Below, in pieces: positions 33,665 through 40,996 of a stretch of DNA of 64,000 bases. The notes beneath the pieces were generated by a model. That model searched no databases, was not told where the DNA came from, and saw only the letters and a list, made by a program, of their open reading frames with translations. Each line of letters begins with the position of its first letter. Positions within the stretch are counted from its first letter, which is position 1. The translations under genes and the position numbers were made by a program. This DNA is from Clostridiales bacterium. GTDB taxonomy: Bacteria > Bacillota > Clostridia > Saccharofermentanales > Saccharofermentanaceae. The DNA is taken from positions 124,001 through 188,000 of the forward strand of contig JAFZHS010000013.1 in assembly GCA_017554745.1 (NCBI GenBank). Direction: 5' to 3'.

Positions 33665-34318
33665 ATGACCATTGAAGATCGCGAATACTTGTTCGATCAG
33701 GCTGCTAAATTGTCTGACGTACTTAATGAGGAAACAATCGAGCTGTTGGGAATGCTCGAGAAGATTGAAGACCGAGTAGCGATCTCAAGGCGTATCAATA
33801 AGCTGGAGAATGACGGCGACATCATTTTCCACGAGGCTGCAGACAGACTCCATGAGTGTGTTCAGGATCCCGAGAAGAGGATCAATATTTTCCAGATGAT
33901 CAGACACATTGAAGAGTGCGTTGATATGGTCGACGAGCTTTCCATGACTATTGTCCGTTACAATACGAGAACGGTAAGCCCCGGAATCAAGTCCAGCGTT
34001 AATGCTATTTCCGGCTGCGTTAAGAAGGAGATGCATCTTCTTAACCTTATGCGTACTTATGTGCCTGAGAATAAAGAACTGTTCATCAGAGCCATCAATG
34101 AATTCGATGCTTTCAAGGTCGACTTCTATAAGATGTATGACATGCTTATTTTCGGTCTTTTCTCACAGGCACACGATACTGTGGATATCATCAGATGCAA
34201 GGCTATCTATGATTCCGTCAAGGACATCTTCAAAGCGTTCGAAGTCAGTGCCGATGACTGCTACAAGTACATGATGGCACGTGAGAACGACGTCGACGTT
34301 TTCAAAGAGGATAAGTAA
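33665..34318 (+). CDS. DUF47 (PhoU-like) protein
   Basis: A 217-residue all-helical protein of the DUF47/TIGR00153 group, a PhoU relative. ISRRINKLENDGDIIFHEAADRLHE (about 41-65) holds the E-x2-GD signature that binds metal in PhoU-like proteins, and HIEECVDMVDELSMTIVRY (about 83-101) is its counterpart in the second half. DUF47 proteins usually regulate a neighbouring PiT phosphate transporter; none is here. AAGGAGG (33650-33656) eight bases upstream sets the ATG at 33665, although the frame is open from 33641. The fusion gene follows after 35 bases without a terminator, so they are probably co-transcribed. Confidence 0.8.
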   Translation: MTIEDREYLFDQAAKLSDVLNEETIELLGMLEKIEDRVAISRRINKLENDGDIIFHEAADRLHECVQDPEKRINIFQMIRHIEECVDMVDELSMTIVRYNTRTVSPGIKSSVNAISGCVKKEMHLLNLMRTYVPENKELFIRAINEFDAFKVDFYKMYDMLIFGLFSQAHDTVDIIRCKAIYDSVKDIFKAFEVSADDCYKYMMARENDVDVFKEDK

Positions 34319-34326
34319 GTTTTTAT

Positions 34327-34341
34327 CAAGGCAGTGCCTTG
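34327..34341 (+). repeat. Short palindrome touching the ribosome site of the GH16-GGDEF gene
   Basis: CAAGGCAGTGCCTTG is a perfect 15-base hairpin (six pairs, AGT loop). Its last base is the first G of the GGAGAA ribosome site (34341-34346). There is no U tract, so it is not a terminator; it could tune translation of the downstream gene. Confidence 0.5.
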
Positions 34342-34353
34342 GAGAACAGCTGA

Positions 34354-37300
34354 ATGATTAATAAGATCTCGCTCCCGGACGGGTATCATGTTGCCTGGTC
34401 CGATGACTTTAACAGCAATAATATCAATGATTCTGTCTGGAGCGCGGAGACTCACGCTTCGGGCTGGAGCGACGGCGAGAGACAGGATTATTCCGGCGAT
34501 AAATGCATAGGATTTAAAGACAGCTGTCTTTGCATAAGGCCTAAGATCGAGACTGAACGTACCGGCGCTACCAGATATGTCTCCGCAAGGATCAGCACGT
34601 TCGGCAGGCAGGATTTCAAATACGGCAGAATAGTAGCAAGGATCAAGGTCCCTAAGACCAGGGGCCTTTTAAGCTATGTCAGACTTATGCCTGACGAAGG
34701 ATATGACGAAGAGACCGGCGAATATAAAGACTTCCCGCTTCACGGCCAGATCGACATGGTCGAGATCGAAGGCGCAAGAGCAGACGAAGCCGTCTCACGT
34801 GTGGCATTCGGATATCCTTATACACAGCGTGTAGGAAACTACAGAAGGCTTAATACGGATTTCTCAAGCGATTTCCATATATTCTCATGCGAGTGGGATC
34901 AGGATGAGATCATCTTCTCGTGCGACGGCAAGGAGTATTACAGGACTTCTTTCTGGTTCAAAAGAAGCGGAGAGACGGAGGAGCCTTATCCTGCACCGTT
35001 CAATAAACCGTTTCATCTTGTCATAGGTGTTGCGGTCGGCGGCAATAAGGTCGGTGCCGGGACAGAGATCCCTACAAGCTTTGATGAAAATTCCGAACTG
35101 CTCGTAGATTATGTCAGAGTCTACCAGAAGGAAAGATATGACAGACAGGTCGTAAGACCTGCCAGGATTCTTACGCTCAACACTGACGGCACGGATAACG
35201 CCGACAGCGTTAAGAACAGTGACAGCAACGCTTTTTATGTTGCAGAAGGCGACCTTAATGCAAACGTCGTTTTCATGGAGGACGAGCTGATCATTACGCC
35301 GTCTTTCGTATCAGGCACTTCAGGCGGCACAAGGCTTTTGCAGGGCGGATTCCCTTTTAAGAAGGGTGAGACTTACGAGTTCTCGTTTGACGGAAGAGTC
35401 GATGAACCGCGCACAATAAGATGCCAGTTTGAGTCTGATAAGGACGGTAAGCTGATAATCGATCCTTATACGGTAAACCTTGAGAGCCACTGGCAGAGGC
35501 ACAGGATGCTTTTCGAGGTCAATGAAGACCATGACAAAGCATCTGTAGTATTTGTTATCGATGCCATCTCAAAGGCTTCCATTCACATCAGAAATATTAC
35601 TTTAAAGAAGAGACCGGTGAACACCAACAGGCGCAAACTCATTGCTGTCTGCGGTGTTTGGGCTGATTCCGATAACTACAGTCTTTTCTTAAGATCGCTT
35701 CAGACTGAGGAGATAAAAAATAATTACGTCATAACGAGTTTTACTTTCAATGAATGCAATACCGGTACTCTCCAGGCAGAGCTTGAAGTCGAGTTCGCTG
35801 ATCTTCTTGGACGCATGGAGCTTGCGGCGATCATAATATTCAGCGAGATGATAAAGTCTTCTGAAGTTTTGGAAAGATTAGTTCAGATAGGGCACGAAAA
35901 AGACATCCCCGTCATCACTTTCCAGCATCCTCTCGAAGGCTGTATCAATGCAGATTTTGAATATGAGAACGGCTTCAGACAGATCGTCGAGCACGTTGTA
36001 GATGTTCACGGAGCAAAACACCTCGACATGATGGCAGGCATCAGGGATAACCGCTTCTCTGACGCACGTATCAGTGTATTTAAGGAAGTGCTTACAGAGC
36101 GCGGAATAGATCCTTCTTCTGCAAGGATCTTATATGGTGACTTCTGGCAGGCTAGAGCCGGCGAGGTCTTAGATGATGCCCTTGATAACGGTTATGAGAT
36201 CCCTGAAGCGATCATCTGTGCAAACGATTCGATGGCTATAGGAGTATGCGATTCGTTAAGCAAGAGAGGCATCAAAGTCCCTGAAGACGTAATGGTTACG
36301 GGCTTTGACGGTATATGGCAGGCATTGTTCCACGCTCCGGTAGTCACAACATGTGAGCTCGATTATAAGAAGATCCCCGAGCAGATCCTCTTAAGGATCA
36401 AGAATTGGGAAGAGCATAAGAAGATCGGTCAGGATACGTTCACCATTCCGTATAAACCTTTATTCATGCAGTCCTGCGGATGCAGAATGGATTCGCAGTT
36501 CCCTTGGGCAAACGCTGTTGAAGTGCTTACTGAAGAGAGCCAGAATTCATTCAGGCATATGCTTGAGATGGGTCACTTCGTGTCGCGCATGACTTCATCC
36601 GACAATCTCGATGATGCCGCAGCGAACCTCAGGAACTCGGTCTGGATGTGGAAGAGCCAGTATTACTTCGTCGGCATTACGCAGGAAGAAGAATGCTGTC
36701 ACAGTATCTTCCACGGAAGAGGAAATAAGTATTCCCATGCCCATAAGTTTTACCGCATGAAATATCCAATCCCGGATTACGACCTGATCCTTGCTCCCGA
36801 CAGCAATATCAATGTTTTGCTGTTTAGGCAGATAAGATCACAAAAAGAGATCTTCGGTTATGTTGCAAACGGCTACGACAGGGTATCTTTAAGATCGGAA
36901 CAGCGCTTTGAAGAGTTCAGCCTCTTCGTTAACGCAGCGGTAAACGCAGTCAATAACAACCGCAAACTCATTACTAAGAATAAGGCCAGCGAGCTTTTGT
37001 CCGAGCAGGATTACCTTACGGGCCTTTATAACCGCAGAGGCTTCTTCGCATCCATCACCAAGATGCTTAATTCGCCCGCAAATGCCGGCAGGATCCTCTC
37101 TTTGTTCTCGGTCGATATGGATAAGCTTAAGACCATAAACGACGCATACGGACACGAGAATGGCGATGTGGCGATACAAACGCTTGCAAGGGCGCTTCAG
37201 AAGTTTGTAAAGGACGACGGAATAGCTGCAAGATACGGCGGTGATGAGTTCGCTCTGGCGATCATAAACGATAAGAGATACGAGGATTCCATAACCGATG

Positions 37301-37485
37301 TCCGCAACGAGATAGAGCGCTCCGCAGATGCCGATCCTGCAATGTCAGACAGGGATTTTGAAGTCGGTATCAGCCTTGGCGTATCAGAGCGCGTGATCGG
37401 CAGAAATATCGATATAGAAGACATGATACTCGAAGCCGATTCCAAGATGTATGCCGACAAGATGGCCAGGAAGAGGCTGCGCTGA
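34354..37485 (+). CDS. GH16-like / beta-sandwich / LacI-type binding domain / GGDEF fusion
   Basis: A 1043-residue multidomain protein, probably a cytoplasmic cyclic-di-GMP synthase controlled by glycans. Residues 8-262 resemble a GH16 endoglucanase (YHVAWSDDFNSNNINDSVW, KYGRIVARIKVPKTRG, VDYVRVYQ at the end). The catalytic motif ExDxxE reads GQIDMVE: nucleophile position Gln132, with Asp134 and Glu137 kept, so hydrolysis is unlikely. Residues 285-420 look like a carbohydrate-binding beta-sandwich. Residues 427-690 match LacI/periplasmic-binding folds (AIICANDSMAIGVCDSL, VMVTGFDGIWQA). A linker with a possible GAF-like part (about 725-870) precedes GGDEF (about 885-1040): DYLTGLYNRRGF, SVDMDKLKTINDAYGH, RYGGDEF at 960-966. 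No RxxD inhibitory site is seen. There is no signal peptide or membrane helix. GGAGAA seven bases upstream fixes the start. Confidence 0.88.
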   Translation: MINKISLPDGYHVAWSDDFNSNNINDSVWSAETHASGWSDGERQDYSGDKCIGFKDSCLCIRPKIETERTGATRYVSARISTFGRQDFKYGRIVARIKVPKTRGLLSYVRLMPDEGYDEETGEYKDFPLHGQIDMVEIEGARADEAVSRVAFGYPYTQRVGNYRRLNTDFSSDFHIFSCEWDQDEIIFSCDGKEYYRTSFWFKRSGETEEPYPAPFNKPFHLVIGVAVGGNKVGAGTEIPTSFDENSELLVDYVRVYQKERYDRQVVRPARILTLNTDGTDNADSVKNSDSNAFYVAEGDLNANVVFMEDELIITPSFVSGTSGGTRLLQGGFPFKKGETYEFSFDGRVDEPRTIRCQFESDKDGKLIIDPYTVNLESHWQRHRMLFEVNEDHDKASVVFVIDAISKASIHIRNITLKKRPVNTNRRKLIAVCGVWADSDNYSLFLRSLQTEEIKNNYVITSFTFNECNTGTLQAELEVEFADLLGRMELAAIIIFSEMIKSSEVLERLVQIGHEKDIPVITFQHPLEGCINADFEYENGFRQIVEHVVDVHGAKHLDMMAGIRDNRFSDARISVFKEVLTERGIDPSSARILYGDFWQARAGEVLDDALDNGYEIPEAIICANDSMAIGVCDSLSKRGIKVPEDVMVTGFDGIWQALFHAPVVTTCELDYKKIPEQILLRIKNWEEHKKIGQDTFTIPYKPLFMQSCGCRMDSQFPWANAVEVLTEESQNSFRHMLEMGHFVSRMTSSDNLDDAAANLRNSVWMWKSQYYFVGITQEEECCHSIFHGRGNKYSHAHKFYRMKYPIPDYDLILAPDSNINVLLFRQIRSQKEIFGYVANGYDRVSLRSEQRFEEFSLFVNAAVNAVNNNRKLITKNKASELLSEQDYLTGLYNRRGFFASITKMLNSPANAGRILSLFSVDMDKLKTINDAYGHENGDVAIQTLARALQKFVKDDGIAARYGGDEFALAIINDKRYEDSITDVRNEIERSADADPAMSDRDFEVGISLGVSERVIGRNIDIEDMILEADSKMYADKMARKRLR

Positions 37486-37508
37486 TATTCACTTCTTACT
37501 GAAAGAAA

Positions 37509-37540
37509 AAAACGCTGCCGTTATTCTTCGGCAGCGTTTT
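37509..37540. terminator. Bidirectional terminator
   Basis: AAAACGCTGCCG (37509-37520) and CGGCAGCGTTTT (37529-37540) form a perfect 12-pair stem with an eight-base loop. It serves the plus-strand fusion gene and, with a longer T run on the other side, the minus-strand PAP2 gene. Its right arm encodes the last residues (ENAA) of the PAP2 protein. Confidence 0.85.
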
Positions 37541-38156
37541 CATTTGCTTGTATTTTATCTTTGCGCAAGGACAGTTTCCTTATCGCTACATGATATACGT
37601 AATAGGCTATGACGCTCGTTCCTAAGCCTAAGAATAAACCGCCCAGAACATCGGTCGGATAATGCACGCCTACATAAAGTCTTGAGTATGCGATTATCGT
37701 CGCGTATATGAGTGTCAAAAGCGCGAAAAGCTTGTAGGACAAAGTCATCTTTGAACGCGTCATGATGCCGGCTTCTTTCGCGACGGGAAGCCCGATCAAT
37801 GCTACTAAGAGCAGCACGCCTGCGACCGCAAATGAAGCGCCTGTGTGGCCGGAAGGGAAGGAGTAGTCCTTCTGCTTTTCGATGAGATTGACGAGGCCGT
37901 TAACTGCTTCGTAAGGTCTTGTCCTGCCTACAGCGTTTTTGATGACGAGATTTGTGATGATGGCTTCCAATGCAAGGCTTGCTCCGGCGATGGCACCGGG
38001 TCTTCTTGTTTTCGGAATGATCAACATGGCAACACACAAAAGTATCCAGATCCATCCGCTGTCGCATGTATGCGTGATGACCTTTAAGGCCGGAGTAAGT
38101 GCCTCCGATCTTAAATGCTCTTGTATGTATATCAGGAATCCGGAATCCCAGTCCAT
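37521..38156 (-). CDS. PAP2-family membrane phosphatase
   Basis: A 211-residue membrane phosphatase of the PAP2 superfamily, acting on lipid phosphates such as undecaprenyl diphosphate or phosphatidate. All three catalytic blocks are intact: KNAVGRTRP (K-x6-RP), SFPSGHTG (PSGH) and SRLYVGVHYPTD (SR-x5-H-x3-D). Six helices are visible. On the minus strand GAGAGG lies seven bases before the ATG at 38156; a TTG two codons earlier is less likely. The C-terminal codons form half of a terminator. It is downstream of the membrane GGDEF gene on the same strand with a 79-base gap. Confidence 0.9.
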   Translation of the reverse strand: MDWDSGFLIYIQEHLRSEALTPALKVITHTCDSGWIWILLCVAMLIIPKTRRPGAIAGASLALEAIITNLVIKNAVGRTRPYEAVNGLVNLIEKQKDYSFPSGHTGASFAVAGVLLLVALIGLPVAKEAGIMTRSKMTLSYKLFALLTLIYATIIAYSRLYVGVHYPTDVLGGLFLGLGTSVIAYYVYHVAIRKLSLRKDKIQANENAAEE

Positions 38157-38234
38157 CAGCAAACCTCTCGATCAAGTATTACCTAATTATTGTAATACTA
38201 ATTGCAGTCCGGTCTGTGACAATACAATGATAAA

Positions 38235-39404
38235 TTACCGGGGCTCGTCAGACTGTCTGTTATGACGTCTGTTGTGATTGCTGTAATAGACGTTTTTGTC
38301 TTTATACATCAGATGGTCGATCGTATAGAGAAGACCTGATAATTCCTCACCGTGGTAATCGAAGGTGGAGCCGCCTATAGCGCACGAGAGCTTATACGGC
38401 TTGCCGGATGTGTCGTTATATTCATCTACTGCTTTCGATATTCTTTCTTTGTAAGGCTCGATGCTGTCACCTTTGAACCTGCGGATCAGGATAACGAATT
38501 CATCGCCTGCAAATCTTATTACTCTGCCTTCGCCTTTCATAACGTTGACAAGAATATTCGCAAAAGCTACCAGCGCATTGTCGCCTTCCTCGTGTGAGAA
38601 ATCGTCGTTGATCTGCTTAAAGCCGTTGAGATCGATCATGAACGCGGCGATCTTTTCGGGCTTTTTGTGGATAAGTCTTTTGCGGATTATCTCGAGCTCA
38701 TAACGGTTATTAACGCCCGTGAGCTTATCGATATAGATGCATTCGTTCTGAAGGCACGTTACCAGTCCGGCAAAGGCAATCGCGAAGCTTACAGGCTGCA
38801 GGGAGATGCCGTAGACATTCATCTGTACAGCCACCGCAAGGAGGATGGGCATAAGGAACTGCCAGGCTGGGAAGTATCCGAGGGAAGGGTTCCTTATCTT
38901 TGAGATGAAATAGAACGCATATCCGTAGAAGATCAGGAGCAATCCTACGATGATGAAGATTATGTACAGTCCCTCTCTGGAATAGACGTTGTTCTCGTCA
39001 AGAGAGAAAACTACAGGCGTGAAGAAGTTGATCATAAGAAGGATTATCTCGATGGCGCTTACTAATGCGAAAAAGCAGACTTGCAGCTTCGGCACCTGCT
39101 TGTCGATATGACTTACGACAAGGTATATGATTCCTATTCCGACGAGAAGATTAAACAGATAAAGATAAGTATTGCCGATCATGAGGGCAATTCTGTAACT
39201 GGTTCCCGGAGTGCCGTCGCAGATCGATGTAAAAGCATCGGCTATACAGTTAAAAAGCGAAGCGGCCATGAGAAGGAAGAGCAGATGACTCTCTTTCTTC
39301 CTCGTCGGCATATACCAGCCTTTTGTGAACATGAGAACCAGAAGCAGGCATACTCCTACCGAATCAGTGATCAGTATCGAAGTAAGATTGATAGAAGATG
39401 TCAT
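38235..39404 (-). CDS. Membrane-bound GGDEF diguanylate cyclase
   Basis: A 389-residue predicted cyclic-di-GMP synthase. The N-terminal 210 residues hold about seven hydrophobic helices with short loops, a polytopic sensor region I cannot assign to a named family. The GGDEF domain (about 220-380) has DKLTGVNNRYELE, FMIDLNGFKQINDDFSHEEGD and the active-site loop RFAGDEF, the common AGDEF variant. No RxxD I-site is seen before the loop. A GGAGG ribosome site precedes the ATG. The upstream region has a perfect -10, a leader hairpin and a near-perfect 18-base palindrome. It is the second GGDEF protein within 5 kb, on the opposite strand to the first. Confidence 0.88.
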   Translation of the reverse strand: MTSSINLTSILITDSVGVCLLLVLMFTKGWYMPTRKKESHLLFLLMAASLFNCIADAFTSICDGTPGTSYRIALMIGNTYLYLFNLLVGIGIIYLVVSHIDKQVPKLQVCFFALVSAIEIILLMINFFTPVVFSLDENNVYSREGLYIIFIIVGLLLIFYGYAFYFISKIRNPSLGYFPAWQFLMPILLAVAVQMNVYGISLQPVSFAIAFAGLVTCLQNECIYIDKLTGVNNRYELEIIRKRLIHKKPEKIAAFMIDLNGFKQINDDFSHEEGDNALVAFANILVNVMKGEGRVIRFAGDEFVILIRRFKGDSIEPYKERISKAVDEYNDTSGKPYKLSCAIGGSTFDYHGEELSGLLYTIDHLMYKDKNVYYSNHNRRHNRQSDEPR

Positions 39405-39418
39405 CTTCGAGCCTCCGG

Positions 39419-39462
39419 CAAGAATCTTAAAATATTTTTATATTCTTGATACCAACATTATA
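39419..39462 (-). promoter_or_regulatory. Promoter -10 and leader hairpin of the membrane GGDEF gene
   Basis: On the minus strand TATAAT lies at 39462-39457. The transcript would then contain the inverted repeat CAAGAAT/ATTCTTG (39419-39425 and 39442-39448), whose end is next to the GGAGG ribosome site. No convincing -35 is seen, consistent with activator dependence. Confidence 0.5.
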
Positions 39463-39488
39463 TCCATATATTTGTCCATTGGAATACG

Positions 39489-39506
39489 CACAATGTTAAC
39501 GTTGTG
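39489..39506. promoter_or_regulatory. 18-base palindrome, candidate operator upstream of the GGDEF gene
   Basis: CACAATGTTAACGTTGTG is palindromic except for one mismatch per half. It lies 27 bases upstream of the -10 of the membrane GGDEF gene and 36 bases beyond the MATE gene stop. The form suits binding by a dimeric regulator near the -35 region. Confidence 0.5.
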
Positions 39507-39541
39507 TAATGGATCGGTTATAACGATGAATACCGGAAAGC

Positions 39542-40921
39542 TCAGGTGATGTCTTTTGCCCAGATGCCGCTCTTAACAAACAGGCCGCCGGTAATGCATT
39601 TGATGAGCTCCAATGCCTGTACGGCTGCTACCATCCAGATAAGAGGAAGACTCGTATAGTGACTTAAAACGAATGCAAAAGGCACAGATAAGATCCATAC
39701 AAAGCCTGAATCGAAGATCATGGTTATAAGTGTCTTTCCGCCGGATCTGATAATGAAATAAGATGCGTGCGTGAAAGAGTAGAAGGGCATGAGCGTGCCG
39801 TTGATAACTATGAGCCATGTTGCGAGATTCTTTATCTCGACAGTTGCGTCGGGGAATATCATAGGGAAGAAGGGGCTTACGCAGATCATGATAATTCCGA
39901 ATAATGTTCCGAATGCTACAGTGAACCATATCATCCTGAATGCATTTTTCTTTGCTTCTTCTACTTTGCCGCTTCCCAATATCTGACCTGTAAGGATTCC
40001 GACTGCTTCTCCCATAGCAACGAATGCGACCATCATTACGTTATAGATAGATGTCTCGATCTGAATGGCAGCCATGGCATCAAGAGTCCTGTATGAATAG
40101 GACTGATTGAGCATCGTAATACCGAAAGACCACATTGTCTCGTTCAAGAGAAGAGGAGTAGCCCTGATGATGAATTCGCGTGCCATTTTACCCGGTATCC
40201 TGAAATGTTTGAAAGCACCGACAATGAAGGGGCATTGTTCTTTATGCGTAGCAACATAAACAACGAGCACACCGAGCTCTACAAATCTTGAGATTACCGT
40301 GGCAATCGCGGCACCGAGAGCACCTAATGCAGGAAAGCCCAAAAGACCGTAGATGAGCAAAAGGTTGCCTGTGAAGTTAACGAGGATGGCACATGCCGAA
40401 GCAACGAGCGGTACCTTGGTCTGACCGATGTCACGAAGCGTACCTGCATATGCCTGGCAGATTCCGATAGGTATCAGGGATATGATCATGACATGGAGAT
40501 ACTGAACGCCGATCTTCAGTGTCTCTGCGGCATCAGCAGGATCACCTTCGCCCTGAAGATATCTTGACACGAGGAAGGTGGCACCAAAATAAAAAATAAA
40601 GCAGGCGAGCACAGACAGGATCAGATTGGTGATCAGTTTGAATCTGAAAGTGATCCTGACGCCTTCCCAGTCTTTCTTACCGTAATACTGGGCGGTGAAG
40701 ATTCCCGAACCTGCAGTCGCACCGAAAGTCATGAGGTAGAAAACGAACATCATCTGGTTGGCAATACCTACGCCCGAGAGCGCATTGGTACTTACCTGAC
40801 CGATCATGAAATTATCCAAAAGATTGACGATCTGAGACACACCGTTCTGGATCATCATAGGAACGGCGATCTTCAATAGTCTTCTGTAAAGGTCTTTGTT
40901 TTTATTTATTGCTAAAGTCAT
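39542..40921 (-). CDS. MATE-family efflux transporter
   Basis: A 459-residue, 12-helix multidrug and toxin extrusion exporter, driven by a sodium or proton gradient. The start KIAVPMMIQNGVSQIVNLLDNFMIG, the following VGIANQMMFVFY and the second-half repeat TPLLLNETMWSFGITMLNQSYS are typical of the DinF/NorM superfamily. Length is normal. There is no ribosome site: a perfect TATAAT lies only seven bases upstream of the ATG, so the mRNA is probably leaderless. It follows larA on the same strand across a short gap containing a terminator-like hairpin. Confidence 0.92.
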   Translation of the reverse strand: MTLAINKNKDLYRRLLKIAVPMMIQNGVSQIVNLLDNFMIGQVSTNALSGVGIANQMMFVFYLMTFGATAGSGIFTAQYYGKKDWEGVRITFRFKLITNLILSVLACFIFYFGATFLVSRYLQGEGDPADAAETLKIGVQYLHVMIISLIPIGICQAYAGTLRDIGQTKVPLVASACAILVNFTGNLLLIYGLLGFPALGALGAAIATVISRFVELGVLVVYVATHKEQCPFIVGAFKHFRIPGKMAREFIIRATPLLLNETMWSFGITMLNQSYSYRTLDAMAAIQIETSIYNVMMVAFVAMGEAVGILTGQILGSGKVEEAKKNAFRMIWFTVAFGTLFGIIMICVSPFFPMIFPDATVEIKNLATWLIVINGTLMPFYSFTHASYFIIRSGGKTLITMIFDSGFVWILSVPFAFVLSHYTSLPLIWMVAAVQALELIKCITGGLFVKSGIWAKDIT

Positions 40922-40928
40922 AACGGCG

Positions 40929-40957
40929 ATTATATAGATAAAGGCGTTGGGTTACAA
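40929..40957 (-). promoter_or_regulatory. Promoter of the MATE gene (leaderless geometry)
   Basis: On the minus strand TTGTAA (40957-40952), a 17-base spacer and TATAAT (40934-40929) are followed by just seven bases before the ATG at 40921. The expected start of transcription falls on or next to the A of the ATG. Confidence 0.65.
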
Positions 40958-40964
40958 CGCCTTT
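40940..40964 (-). terminator. Hairpin terminator after larA
   Basis: AAAGGCGTTG (40940-40949) and CAACGCCTTT (40955-40964) form a perfect ten-pair stem with a five-base loop. The following sequence on the minus strand (ATCTATAT) is only modestly T-rich. It overlaps the spacer and -35 of the MATE promoter. Confidence 0.6.
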
Positions 40965-40996
40965 TCGAAATGTTGTCCCATAAATTGTTCTATAGA

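Noticed and set aside
34354..37485. Secreted beta-glucanase
   Set aside because: GH16 similarity suggested an exported enzyme, but there is no signal peptide, the nucleophile Glu is Gln and the C-terminal GGDEF needs cytoplasmic GTP.
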